From positions 18,868,450 to 18,932,449 of the forward strand of contig NC_134029.1 in assembly GCF_964204645.1 (NCBI RefSeq): a stretch of DNA of 64,000 nucleotides, written 5' to 3'. The translations under genes were made by a program, and so were the position numbers. The notes beneath the pieces were generated by a model. The model was not told the origin of the DNA, made no database searches, and saw only the letters and a program-made list of their open reading frames with translations. The stretch is from Tubulanus polymorphus (lineage: Eukaryota; Nemertea; Palaeonemertea; Tubulaniformes; Tubulanidae). Shown one piece after another: positions 36,063-47,242 of this stretch (position 1 is the first letter of the stretch; every line of letters begins with the position of its first letter).

Positions 36063-37204
36063 GAATAAGTCTTGCCGAGGTTCATAAAATCCGACCAGAA
36101 ATAATCCATTATTAGTCGCATATTGTATCGTTTCTGTTGTTGGCAACGTAGATATTTTTTCTCGCCGTTGTTGACGTTTTTCGGTGTTGACTCGTCGTCG
36201 GAGCTATTACAAATACGTCGAAAAAATCTGTCTCTCGTTTGTTCATTTCGCCCGTCTAATCCCCGTCGAAACGAATTCTTGCTTTATGCTTACGTTCGGA
36301 GACGGTTCTTTTCACTAATTGGAATGTCGTTTATTTGTAGCCACTTGCCTGCCTGAACGTTTTTTGTACGGCCGTTTAGTCTATGAATCACTAATGGAAT
36401 TTTCAAAGCCGCGTTGAATACTGCAATTTGTAAAGCTTTCTGAAACGTTTAAAAATACATACACACACACACACACACACACACACGAGTCCCCGTCGTT
36501 CCGCACGACTGAAGTATCGAAAAACGCACGGTCGATGTTTTTATTATTTGTTTTTTTTTTTTTACGATTGAAAGTACTACGGAATTTACTACGATTTCGC
36601 TTCAATGGAACGTTGAATGTCGGTGACAATGGCACGAAGCGGTTTGGCGTCGAATAACGATATTCGAACGTACAGTATAACCCAGAACTCGGGTGACTGT
36701 TTGATCGGTTTAGAAAAAATTTTCCCGGGCCCTGGTTGAGCGTATTATGCTTGACGTCGTCATGCAATTCTTTTTTTTTTTACGGGAAAATAGATCAGGA
36801 ATTCTATCCGGTGTGTAGACCTACTCCGCGTTTGTTTGATGAGTGTATGTTAATAAGGTTCTATACTTTGTCCATTCGCTTTTTTGCATTGAGATAAAGT
36901 TTTCAATGAAAACTATTCAGTCGAATTACCTATTTATCCGTGTAGCTCGTGCGTATATTGATGAGAGAAATGTCAGAGTGTAATTAACTATAATTTTCAT
37001 CGTCTATATATTCTATAGCTCAGAATCGCTTCAGTGCTTTTTTTTTACTCTCTTCAGGTCAATTTTTATTCTTCGTTTGTTGCTAATTTCAAATTTATGC
37101 GTTATCTAGCTGCCTATCTAGTCGTATAAAGTGGAGTCTTATGACACCGAAATACTGAGCTCTTCTCAGTGAGATGACTTTCAGATGCATACGGGGCAAT
37201 ATGT
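36063..37204. other. No gene seen; (CA)n
   Basis: Moderately CpG-containing. The plus frame 36123-36356 lacks any domain. A (CA)n run is at about 36463-36486. Confidence 0.4.
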
Positions 37205-37208
37205 TTAA

Positions 37209-37495
37209 CCCTTTCAGTGAGTCTACACCTCAGTGCAGTGTATAAACTGGTAATGGACTTTGCCAGTACACCGCACCGCGGTATATTGATGTAAGTCATA
37301 AACGTTTTTATCTCTTATGAAAGATGGCAGCACCTGTCAAACACACATAAGTTACGGATGACGATACATCGCACCGCGTTGTAGACGCATTATAGTGGAT
37401 GCCTGTTATTTGATGCACTGGGCTGGTGGAATTTTTCAAAAATTTACAAATTATCTCCCGCTCTTTAGGGTGTTCATTAGTCAGCACTGAAAGGG
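37209..37495. mobile_element. piggyBac-like MITE, family G, TTAA flanks
   Basis: TTAA (37205-37208), CCCTTTCAGTGAG at the left; CAGCACTGAAAGGG then TTAA (37496-37499) at the right. The interior holds AGTACACCGCACCGCGG and GATGGCAGCACCTGTCAAAC. Confidence 0.8.
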
Positions 37496-37555
37496 TTAAA
37501 AGGACAAGTCCTTGGGTTAATGTGACTGCTTGCAGTGACTGCTGGGAGCAGATCG

Positions 37556-37702
37556 TTTTAGCTGGCCTCGTGAGCACAGGTGGTTCGAGCGTTGCGCTAA
37601 CAGTACGGTGCTTGCATGTTCAAATCCCAAACCTCTGTTTCGTTCCCGGGCACGTGTGCCGGGTATGTACGGGATACAAAATCTATTCAAATCAAAATAA
37701 AA
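37556..37702 (+). repeat. tRNA-derived SINE candidate
   Basis: A tRNA-like head (GGCCTCGTGAGCACAGGTGG, an approximate A box; GTTGCGCTAACAG) is followed about 45 nt later by a perfect B box, GTTCAAATCCC (about 37619-37629). The body has a strong GGGCACGTGTGCC palindrome and the tail is AT-rich, ending CAAATCAAAATAAAAG. This order, Pol III boxes then tail, fits a SINE rather than a working tRNA gene. Confidence 0.5.
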
Positions 37703-37949
37703 GATTTCCAATATCAAGTTTAAAATGTAAATGCTTGCCGAAGACGATCGATATTTAGCTCTCTTCAATGTGAGTTGCCATTGACGATACTGACATTCAA
37801 GAAGTAAATCCTACATCCAAGTTCTTTACCTTGAAAAGGACGCGATAGGTGCTTTCGTTAAAAAACGTATCCGATAATACCCCGTAATTACTGTCAAAAC
37901 CGTAGAAGAGTCTCTTAAGATCGGGGATATTTCGAACTAGTAAATGCCC

Positions 37950-38227
37950 GATATTTTCATTCGAGCGTCTACGCGTATCGCTGTAGTAGCAGTTAAAGCG
38001 ATATACGCTCATTTGCAAGCGTTAAACGCGCGAACAGATTTTCGCGTATCGCCGCCGCCGCCGCGTGGATTTCTCATCGAATTTCGATGTTTTTCTCATC
38101 ACTTTCTCGGCGCGCGCTCGTCTATAGTCGATGACTGATTGCGAATCGATACGCGGTCGGTCGGTTTTTTTTTTCGGCGCCTCGTCCTCGTTTGTATGCG
38201 CGGCGGCTCGGTGACAAAGTCATCGAC
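37950..38227 (+). promoter_or_regulatory. CpG-rich block with splice donor (possible first exon)
   Basis: Dense CpG (TATCGCCGCCGCCGCCGCG, TCGGCGCGCGCTCG, ATGCGCGGCGGCTCGG) in an otherwise AT-rich area, ending GTCATCGAC|GTAAGT with the donor at 38228. The last ATG (38196) opens MRGGSVTKSS to the junction. This looks like a promoter plus first exon, but no coding family is visible. Confidence 0.3.
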
Positions 38228-38230
38228 GTA

Positions 38231-39596
38231 AGTGCTATTCGTCCGAGGCGAAATCATCGGATTGTCGTATACCTCTGCGGCGAGCGAGGATTTATCGTCG
38301 CAGCAGGAGTTGACGTGAAATTGATTCGAACGATTGGCTGAAGTCTCTCAGCGAACGGCGGCGACAGCGACGGTATACAACTCTGTGAGAGAGGTATCTA
38401 GTGGTCTTGTCGGTGCTTGCATCGGCGCCGAAAAACATATGATATTGAATCCGGAAACAAATGACTCGGTAAACTGTACATTCATCAAAGTTTTTCTCAT
38501 ATTTCTTAGATCTTGAAAGGGAATTTTCCTTCATATTCATAATTATGATTTGATCTGAGTTTTGTATTTCTTACAAACCCGCCACATCCACCGAGAGCGA
38601 ATCAGGGTGTCTGATTCTGAAATCGGAAATCGAAGTATATACAGATTATAGTTGGATGATCGGCCGAATTTACAGAATTCTTTTTTTTCAAATTGAAAGC
38701 CCAAAATTGTAAATTTCGGTTTCGGTTTCGTTCAAATGATGCCCAACCAGCCTGAACCGGCAAGCGACTGGTTTGAACGTTGGTTCTCAGCTGTTTTAAT
38801 ACACCTCACCTATGAAATAACGTACCAAAAGAAATAAGCGAAAAAAGCACTTTGAGAATTAGAATCCGGTTTTCATGGTTCGTCGATTAAGAATTTTTCG
38901 GAAAAACTAATTCGAGTGTCCGTTTCACCGGTATTGGGTCGCTCGGTGCGGCTATGCGTTGTTAGAATTTGATTATCGACTCGATCAAAGATGAGCAATG
39001 TTAAGTTATCCATGTCTTGGGAAATCTAAACCGAAGTCGCTGTAATTTCTGACCGGACTATAAATGCCTCGCGTGACTACGGCGATTACCGACGTCGCGC
39101 TAACCTGGTCTTAATTTCGGTCGTAACTCGCAACAATTTCCATCGTGCAAAATTGTTCGGCCGTACATTAGATAGAATGATGATCACGTTGGCCTTATAC
39201 ACCGTCGTTACGTAAAAAACGGAGGATGTGAATTTTTTTGTCGAAAGACCTTTTCCTTTCATGTATCATCATCATTACGAGATATGAAAAAGATGATTTC
39301 GATCTCTGGCATTTACTACCATTTCCTGTCTCAGGAGATTGAATTGTTTTTTAGTTCAGCATGAAAGCTGATCAGAAGGCGAACTTGAACTACTGGCTGA
39401 TGTGTGGGGGACTGGATATAGAGTTTTCACCAAGCCCTATACAGTCTGATATCAAAGCCCGCATTCAACATCTCTATTTGAGCTCATCTTAAAACTCTTG
39501 GTTCCACACAGTTCATATTCTAAATCTAATTATAGATCTCAGGCCTGACAATATCGGGTCTTGTAGATATACAGTATAAGATGATCAATCAGATTT
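38231..39596. other. No gene seen
   Basis: CpG content declines rightwards. There is no recognisable domain in any frame and no repeat of note. Confidence 0.4.
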
Positions 39597-39862
39597 CAAA
39601 GGCGGATCCAGGGGGACTAGTCCCCCCTAGATTTTTTGAGGTGCCCTAAAAATGTTTAGGAAAATTTTTTCATTTTTTAAAGAAATATGAATTATAAGCC
39701 TAGGAGAACACTAGGAGAAAATTTTAAAATTTTCTGGGGGGGAGATCCCCTTTGGTGGCTTCACGCTTTCGGCATTTGCCATGCCAGGGTGCTCTTCATA
39801 TTACTTTTTACCCTTCAGTAACTTGGTCCCCCATCTTCCAAAAATTCTGACTCCACCTTTCG
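39597..39862. mobile_element. hAT-like repeat, degenerate
   Basis: GGCGGATCCAGGGGGAC near the left and CTGACTCCACCTTTCG near the right resemble family M/hAT ends; a GGGGGGGAGATCCCC stretch lies inside. Confidence 0.4.
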
Positions 39863-41009
39863 ATTTACATGTTTATTTACAACTAAATTTCGGCATATGA
39901 CTTAACCTTATTTTCGACAGCTTTGATGATCTGAGGATATTAATATTTCGTAGTCGTTTAAGGGTAGAAGGGACAGACAGCATATAGCACTAATTGATCA
40001 ACTCCTGAAACTTAAGGTTGCAGCCAGGTTTTTTTAAATAAATGTTCCGGTGTCATCGAATTCCTTATTTATGAGACATCATTAATCTTTCTCGCGTTGG
40101 TTGGAGGTATCAAATAATAACGATATTACTGCGACGAAAATGTCAACAGGGATTTACATTCCATAGGCATTTCGTACTTATAACGGATAAGTGTGAAAAG
40201 CAATTAACTACCAGGGGGAAATACGATCCATTAGAAATAAGTGTGCGTGTGTAATGCAAAATGTGTACAGTATATATGCATTGCGCAATACCTGAAAACA
40301 AATATGTGTTTATATGTGAAAATAAATACGAAAAGCACTAGTTGATCATTCAAAGTTCAAGTGTTGTGTTTGTAATTACCTTGTGACCGGAGAAAATGAA
40401 AGTAGAGTATTTTGTCAACGTATATATTATATCTCGCCAGCCTAGACTTAGAAACTATTATATCTTTATACGCGGCGGTTTAGTACGTATTTCATTGGTC
40501 ACGCGGCTTGTGTTAAGAAATTTATAATCCGCCTCAGCCCGGTTTTTCTTGCGCTCGTAGATTTGATTAGCTCCTCATCGTTAATAATTGAACGTGCGCG
40601 CGTCGATATAGCTTTACAGGACTAATCAATATTATTGCTGCGGTTTAGTGGTATGTGACAGATGGTGGCGTGTGTGTTGAATCAGAGACTCATTGACCAC
40701 TATGAATTTACAACGGGCGCTGAATGAGTTATGGTTCAATGATGAATCGATGTACGTTATATAGGCTATGCCGTGAGTCGTCGTCAATATGCAGGATCTG
40801 ATATCGAGGAAGGAATTGTCTTCGTTAATTCTTCGATTTTTTTAATTTCGAAGGGAATATTCGGATTTTCGGTTTAGAATTGGTTAGGTGAGTGTTGCCT
40901 TGTCGTAGCAGTGATGAGTGCTTTATTGCACCATTTCCGATGGCACTGTGCATCTAACTTCAAAACTGGTTAACTATCGTACAAGCGTTTTTTGGCCTGT
41001 GTACCAGAT
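39863..41009. other. No gene seen
   Basis: Non-coding. TTGGTTAG|GTGAGT near 40886 is a usable donor after a modestly CpG-rich stretch, but no exon can be defined. Confidence 0.4.
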
Positions 41010-41253
41010 AAGGTCCGGGCTAACCATTCACACGGGTGCCAAATGGGCCCGTGCCTGCAGAACCCGGACCAATTTGGCCGGACCGAAAAAATTGAGTCAT
41101 ATTCAACAACGGTTAAATTATTGCGTCTGAATGCTTACTAGTTCCGGCAGTGACTGGCCTTACTTTGTCACTGCATTTCTTTCACCAAATTTGACTCGGG
41201 TTTGTTCCGGGCCAATTTGACCCGGCCCAAATCATCTCCGTGTGATCGCGGCT
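41010..41253. mobile_element. MITE family A, left-truncated
   Basis: CACACGGGTGCCAAATGGGC, ACCAATTTGGCCGGACC, TTGCGTCTGAATGC and the intact right end TCCGTGTGATCGCGGCT. Confidence 0.7.
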
Positions 41254-42599
41254 TATGTTTCATGGAGAGTTGAGTAGCATCAGGCTCGAATCCCTAAATT
41301 GAAGGATGGTATTGCTGAGTTCCCACCTCTCTGAATCAGTTCTTATTATTAGTTAGACGTTATCTTGCATTCTTGTTTTGTGGCTCTCCTAAATGCCGAA
41401 TCTTAGAAATGATAAACACCTATATGTTTGAGGTTTAGATATAATAGGGCCTATGTAGATTCAATTAGTTTCGAACTGCACTGACCTGCGAAACTATTTG
41501 GACTATTGTTTTTGAGTGACCCCACTTCACTTGCTGCATTATACTTAAAATGCCTTGTTTTGGGGTAACCGAACAGTACTACGAACCCGAAAATCTATTG
41601 TTTGGAATAAACTGTATTATTTGGTAAACCTAGCCTCGGGTGGAAATGGCTTCAGAAATTGGCTTAGTTTTGAAATGGCCAAACTGCGCTTATAAATGTT
41701 GACAAATTGAATACAAATTGCCTTATTTGCTGGTGACCCCAGTACTGTACTGTATTGTACTGTACTGTACTTAGTCATACCTTTCGGGATTGAATACAAA
41801 TTGTCTTCATTGTCACAAAAATGTTATCCCTCTATGCAGTGCTGTCCAAATGAGGCGATAAGCTGTAACATTTTGCCGGTTCGACGAAGCCTGCTAACCG
41901 TTTGAAATGAAAGTGGTCAGAATCAAATCACGACATCTTACCACCCTGAAAGTTCCTCTTACCAGTCGCGTCATTTCATATGGACCTCACTGCCTGTGTA
42001 TCTGCTTACGGTTGGTGACTGAATCGGTGACATTTTTCCAGTCCACTACCGAGCATAACATCGACGCTGGTGAAACGTATATATTATATATGTGTTTTTA
42101 CGAAACGAACGACTAAGTGGCTAATGAAGTTACATCCGATAAACGCGCATAAAAGGACGCAAAGTGGTCGCCTAATAATCATCATCGCAGGATCGCGTGG
42201 ATTCATCGTGGATAGCGGTGGAAATAGATTGTTGTTCTTAATACGTATTAGTTACGAGATACGCATAGCCTTTATCAGTCAGTTAGTTCCACGACGCACA
42301 CACACAGGGCTTTCAATAAAGAAAACATTAGGGAAATCAATGGATATGTTTTATCCACACCTCGGGTATATCTTGCGTCCGTCTTACGGGGATTGATGAT
42401 GCGAATCGCATTTGCTATTTTTTTCTCCGTCTCATCCCCGACCGTTTCTCTGAGCTGTTAACTGTAACTGATTGTCGGTGTTTGTTACTATTTCATTACG
42501 AGATGTACTGATTCGATTTGTTTTAGTCGACAGAAATATGAAAGATGTTCCTGACGGTCATACTATTGATTACTCATTAATTCGAACATTTTCTTTCAT
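41254..42599. other. No gene seen
   Basis: A TACTG/GTACT pentamer run lies at about 41740-41772. The 108-codon plus frame at 42070-42396 has no ATG-supported domain. Nothing else can be named. Confidence 0.4.
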
Positions 42600-43160
42600 A
42601 TTGACTCTCAGGCTTCCATGAGGTCCTCATTCTTGTACTGTCCATCTGTTTATCTGTGTCTGTGAACCTGTCTTTCAGCTACTTAGCTTCATTAATTGTG
42701 GGCCGGTCTTCATGAAACTTGGGTACGGTACTATGTTAGTATGGGGGTCTAGTTGTGCAGTGCAAAGAATGGGCCCAGTGCGCCGCCTAGTGGCACAAAT
42801 TTCCACTAAGAACTCTGTTTTTCAGCAACACGACCTTGAAAATGACCTCATAACTCAGGAACGGCGTTCAAATTCAAAAAGTTTGACAAAATTTAGCTAT
42901 TTAGCCCTAGATACCACATAGCCTATCAAAATGCAATGGGAACTAACACATGGTAGTTTCGGAGTTTGAGCCTGAGTCTAAGAACCTTTGTCGCTTGTGG
43001 CTTTTTTCAATGAAATTTTACTGAAAAAAATTCAATTCGTTACTGATAGCACTTTTTACAGTTTGACAGCCCTGATTGCTTTATTCGTACATACGCCTGG
43101 ATGATGTAAATTTTGAATTTTTTGACGCCTTATAAAACGTTACCATTATGAAACCTAAAC
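42600..43160. repeat. Dispersed repeat family K, copy 2
   Basis: Uninterrupted counterpart of 24180-24745: CAGGCTTCCATGAGG, CTGTCTTTCAGCTACTTAGC, CATGAAACTTGG, AGTTGTGCAGTGC, AACTCTGTTTTTCAGCAAC, GACCTCATAACTCAGG. A TTTTTTGACGCCTTATAAAA segment near 43120 also matches copy 1. Confidence 0.5.
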
Positions 43161-43741
43161 TATGCTAAACCATTCAGCGTCATTTTACAAACGACAACCG
43201 TAAATCGATGTACAAAACGTCACAGGTCTATGTGTACACATACAAGCTATTTGGCAAAATATTATTGATAAAGATGTAGAATGTCTTCCTGTGATTATAT
43301 AATGAGCTCTATTTGAACATCGAAATGTTATATGCATTGAATATCATTAGAAGACGTATTGTAATAGTAAAGGATATATGATTATATCAGAAGCGCAGGC
43401 ATCAATAGAAATGATAAGTAAATAGGATTATTCAGTCAAAATGGCTGGATGTATACACGATTTGGAAGTCTGATATAAAAGCAAGACCCTGACATGGGAT
43501 GCTGGTGGAATGACGAAGCTCTACGATCTGTGTAGGGCCGGTGTGAATTTCATCGGCGGCTAACACAAGCGATCAATATAAAAATGTGTAAACATATGAT
43601 TTCAATATTCAAATGTTTTAGAAAATATGTTCGATATTAAGGGTATGCAGGTTTCATGAGATTGACAATTTATAATAGCCGCAATTTATAATATAAGACG
43701 TCAAATAATTTATTAGAATTAATTTTCTTGTAATATTTCAG

Positions 43742-43811
43742 ATCACTATGGATTTACTAAGATGAATCGTATGATCGAAATGGATTTTATCGCATGCACT
43801 ATCGAACATAG
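43742..43811 (+). CDS. Candidate small internal exon
   Basis: A 70-nt stretch bounded by a good acceptor (TTGTAATATTTCAG) and a strong donor (ACATAG|GTAAGT). Only one frame is open through it, reading HYGFTKMNRM...ACTIEH with two bases spare at the 5' end. That phase fits the candidate exon ending ATGAAAG at 26159, giving MKDHYG at the junction. No family is recognised. Joined on to the exon at 60798 the frame would stop within ten codons, so if real it belongs to another transcript, needs intervening exons, or is an upstream ORF. Confidence 0.35.
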
Positions 43812-43863
43812 GTAAGTTTATAACCGGAATGAACAATGCGACTGATACAAAAGAGATCATTAA

Positions 43864-44130
43864 CCCTTTCAGTGCATTTCATCGGTGATGGATTTTGCGA
43901 GTACACCGCACTGCGGTGTATTGATTTAATTAGTAATTAGTAAGTATCTCTCTTGAAAAATGGCAGCACCTGTCAAACATAGTGAAATACTAGTAACTAA
44001 CGATACACCGCGTCAGGTGTAGACGCACTATTGTGGTATTCCCGTTATTCAACACACAAGGATGGAATTTTTCAAAATTTTTAAATTATCTCCAGCACTG
44101 TAGGCTATTAATTAGTCAGCACTGAAAGGG
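43864..44130. mobile_element. piggyBac-like MITE, family G, TTAA flanks
   Basis: TTAA at 43860-43863 and 44131-44134; ends CCCTTTCAGTGC and GCACTGAAAGGG. It contains the palindrome TACACCGCACTGCGGTGTA and the family word ATGGCAGCACCTGTCAAAC. Confidence 0.85.
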
Positions 44131-44331
44131 TTAAGAACAACTATTCACACGAGTGCCAAATGGGGACAAAAGTCGTACTAGACCGTAATATTGCTTTCGA
44201 CCAGGCTTATAAGATAGAAATAATTTTTTTGTTCATCATTCATGTATCTTCCGAATGAATAGAATTACTAAGGAAAAAAATCAAAAAGAGCGAAAATTGT
44301 ATCGAATTGAATAAAAATGATGAAGAAACAA

Positions 44332-44735
44332 AGAACACGATAGGTAGAACACAATATCCGTGTTGACGCGATGAGGAGAGAATCCCACAATGATAATAAA
44401 AAGTCCGAAAATGAAACTTCGAGATAGTAGTTTATTTCAACGTTTCGACTATATCCTAATAGTCATCTTCAGGAATAATGAGATACTACAGAAATTATGA
44501 GATATATATACAATCCAGAGACAAAGAGACTAATTCAGTTTGTATCATCTCTGATTACTTGAATTAGTCTCTTTGTCTCTGGATTGTATATATATCTCAT
44601 AATTTCTGTAGTATCTCATTATTCCTGAAGATGACTATTAGGATATAGTCGAAACGTTGAAATAAACTACTATCTCGAAGTTTCATTTTCGGACTTTTTA
44701 TTATCATTGTGGGATTCTCTCCTCAAACAAAGAAC
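44332..44735. mobile_element. Long perfect inverted repeat with 13-bp target duplication
   Basis: Two arms of about 180 bp (about 44368-44546 and 44569-44724), almost perfectly complementary, enclose a roughly 20-nt centre. AAACAAAGAACAC flanks both sides, the length expected of target-primed or other staggered insertion. Each arm, read outward, has ATTCCTGAAGATGACTATTA, a 6-bp hairpin stem (GACTAT/ATAGTC) followed at once by GAAACG, then AATAAAC and TTTCATTTTCGGACTTT. The layout recalls inverted terminal repeats of Penelope-like retroelements, but no RT or GIY-YIG coding remains. A hammerhead-like core (CTGAAGA..GAAA) is offset by one base. Confidence 0.6.
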
Positions 44736-45299
44736 ACTAACTTTTCGTAGATAATGAGACCGAACATAAAGATGGAAATATCAACGAAAAAAATCTCTTT
44801 TTAAATCATGATGAAGACGTTACCGAATTTTTTTTGTCATTTGATGTTTTGTCGGAATTCCTAGTGACGCATCTGTACTCGCTAGTAATTAGAAACAAAA
44901 CCCTTTACGTATTTTTATATTACTCGTCAAAAGTTGCCGACGAACTGGAAACAAGTTTTTGATTAGGCTTAGATGTAATCTGATGCTAGGGTCTCAAAAA
45001 CATATATTTTTTTGGTGATGTACTGACAGTCGAGCACAACTATTTTGAAGAGTGTGAACGAAAAAGTTAAGACCTGTTCCAATTTAGACATAAAAGACAA
45101 CTGCTTTGAAAATGTCCTCAAATTTACCATAGATTGATGTATCCAGATATAATGATAAACTGCAGTTATCAAAATTGTTTAAATATACAGCCAGGGACTC
45201 ATAGATCTATCGTTTAGATATAAATCTCTAGTTGAAATACCCATGGCGACATCTTGCAGTGCAAGTTATAACTAAGTGTAGCCAATTTAGCAACGGACA
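44736..45299. other. No gene seen
   Basis: AT-rich, non-coding, no structure noted. Confidence 0.45.
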
Positions 45300-45617
45300 C
45301 TCTGATTTGGCCCGTTCCAGAAAAGGACCCATTTGGACCGGTCTAACTAGTGGTAGTGTGAATGCGGCTGGGGAAAATTATCTCAGAGCATGCCTGAATC
45401 AAATTCAGCCCATGCCTAATTAAAGAGCAGGTTTGCACGTAAACCACTTTCTAGACAATGCTATGAAAAGTGAAATGAGTCACTTCAAAAATCCTGTAAG
45501 CAATAATTTAAGCCACGCTAAAATTTGGCTCGGGCCTGGTCCATATGAATGGTTGGATCTAATCTGGCACTGGTCAAATTTGACCCGGCCCAAAAAATGC
45601 TTAGCGTGATCGCGGCT
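45300..45617. mobile_element. MITE family A, diverged, left end lost
   Basis: GATTTGGCCCGTTCC, the GAGCAGGTTTGCACG equivalent of the CACACGC segment, AAAATTTGGCTCGGGCCTGG and the right end GCGTGATCGCGGCT. Confidence 0.65.
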
Positions 45618-46250
45618 ATAAGGCTTCAAATATCAGCTTTAATTTGAAGTCACGAATTCATCGCTTTCAATTCTGGGCGCGGATTTTCGCGAATTTAATC
45701 TATTACTTCTGGTACAAATCCTGAATGAATGAAATATGTTTTCGCGATTGAAGCTGAACCAGAGTAAGGCGTTGTAACGCATTCGTCACAAAACGAACGG
45801 ATACAAGGCTTCCTAATATGGATCTACGCCGGCGCTCGGCGATGTAGCGTTGATTAGTGGGGAAAAAAAAACGCCCGCAAAGCTATCGTCGCCTGAAGAG
45901 ACGAACGAACGTCTAAAAACGATCATCTATAATTTAATTACCGACAGTCAACGAACGTTTACCTTACATTTGTCGACTCCATCCTTTTTTCCCTGTAAGA
46001 AACATTTCGGTCGATGCTTTGATTGATATGTACGTTGTATTGAAGATATACAGCTTCAAGTATTGGATAATACATTACGGATGCTTTTGATGAGTTATAC
46101 AATAAATGCATCCAGGTAGTTGGGCGCACCTTCCTCTAGGTTCTTTGTAAAAAAAACCGAACATGGGGAAAAAATGAATCGTTTATGGAAGGAAATACAA
46201 TTTCTTATTGAGATGTTTTGTGTATAGTATTTCCCGTTGATAATGATTAT
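45618..46250. other. No gene seen
   Basis: Moderate CpG content (GCGCGGATTTTCGCG, CGCCGGCGCTCGGCG), no exon definable. Confidence 0.4.
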
Positions 46251-46836
46251 AGCCGCGATCACACGAGCAAATTTGGCCCGGAACAACTGTTCACGCAGTG
46301 GCTCACAAATAGGGAACATGCCTGTCTGGCCCGACCAAAACCAAAAATCAGGCCAGAGTCAAAAGCCGCGATCACATGAGCGTTTTTGGCCTGGGACAAC
46401 CATTCACACGGGTGCCAAATGGGCCCGAGCCTGTTTTACCCGACCAAAAACGGACCAGGCCCGAGCCAAATTTTAGTACCAGACAAATGATTGCATTTGA
46501 ATTGCAACTGGCACCAGAAATGATCCACTTCGCTTTGAGCATTGTTTAGTATCGAGTGAATGGTTTGCGTGTGAACGCGCTCTCCAATTAGGACAAATTG
46601 GCCCGAGCCTGATCCGTGCCAATTTGGTCCGGGTCAAATCGTCTCCTGTTTGGCCCGACCAAAACCAAAAATCAGGCTCGAGCCAATTTTTTACACGAAA
46701 CACTTTGCTTTGTTTGAGCATTGTTAAGTATCCAGTGAGTGGTTTGAACGCGCTCTCTAATTAGGCACGGACCAAATTTGACTCGGGCCTGATCCGGGCC
46801 AACTTTGGTGAAATCGTCTCCGAGTGATTGTGGCAT
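46251..46836. mobile_element. MITE family A dimer
   Basis: An outer copy starts AGCCGCGATCACACGAGC at 46251 and a second starts AGCCGCGATCACATGAGC at 46364. A roughly 38-bp stretch containing GGCCCGACCAAAACCAAAAA occurs just before the second start and again at about 46648, so the inner copy is bracketed by direct repeats. The final right end is decayed (GAGTGATTGTGGCATATG). It arose either by insertion into a copy with duplication or by unequal exchange between copies. Confidence 0.7.
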
Positions 46837-46899
46837 ATGTCACTGAACTTCAGTTTTTTGTAGTAAAGATTTTTTTGTCATTCGCACCACTCCATATTG

Positions 46900-47141
46900 A
46901 CATCTGTATGTATAATTAAAGTATGGCGTAGAGTGTTTCAGCAGACGCTCTTCACCGAGGAGTATCTTTATTTCCTTTTCATCGCCGACGACGACTGTGA
47001 CAAGCCGCGCTATGTGTGCGCGCCGTGTCGTACAAAATTCGGCGTCGTGTCTCTCGACACATAGCCGTCATCTTTCCAGCTCGTTACCCGCGACGATTGC
47101 TTTCATTTGGGGGTAGCTCGGCGATCATCAGAGATTAACGA
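46900..47141 (+). promoter_or_regulatory. CpG-rich promoter / 5' UTR of the signal-peptide exon
   Basis: CpG-rich words (GCCGACGACGACTGTG, GTGTGCGCGCCGTGTCG, CGTCGTGTCTCTCGAC) begin abruptly at about 46975 after AT-rich DNA and lead directly into the coding exon at 47142. No TATA box stands out. An in-frame TAA lies six bases before the ATG. Confidence 0.45.
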
Positions 47142-47242
47142 ATGAACGTCTGTCGCGGCGGTTTATATCTGATCATCGCGGCGTTTGGTTCTACTCTCAT
47201 CGTCGTCGCGAACGCGCAATACACTGATATACGCGGTGGACG
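47142..47242 (+). CDS. First coding exon of a secreted or membrane protein (signal peptide)
   Basis: ATG at 47142, preceded in frame by TAA, opens a 34-codon frame: MNVCRGG, then a hydrophobic core LYLIIAAFGSTLIVV, then ANA before QYTDIRGGR. This is a textbook signal peptide with one Arg in the n-region and an A-X-A cleavage site after residue 25. The frame would stop at CGG TAA, but GACG|GTAAAA forms a donor at 47242/47243, leaving a phase-2 junction. Codons are GC-rich against AT-rich flanks, matching a conserved coding exon next to a CpG-rich leader. No family is recognised from nine mature residues. If unspliced, it would encode a 34-residue secreted peptide precursor; a spliced first exon is more likely. 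Confidence 0.6.

Noticed and set aside
44500-44700. Confident hammerhead ribozyme call
   Set aside because: Core words CUGAAGA and GAAA are there, but stem II is separated from the core by an unpaired U and no clear stem III and cleavage triplet were found.
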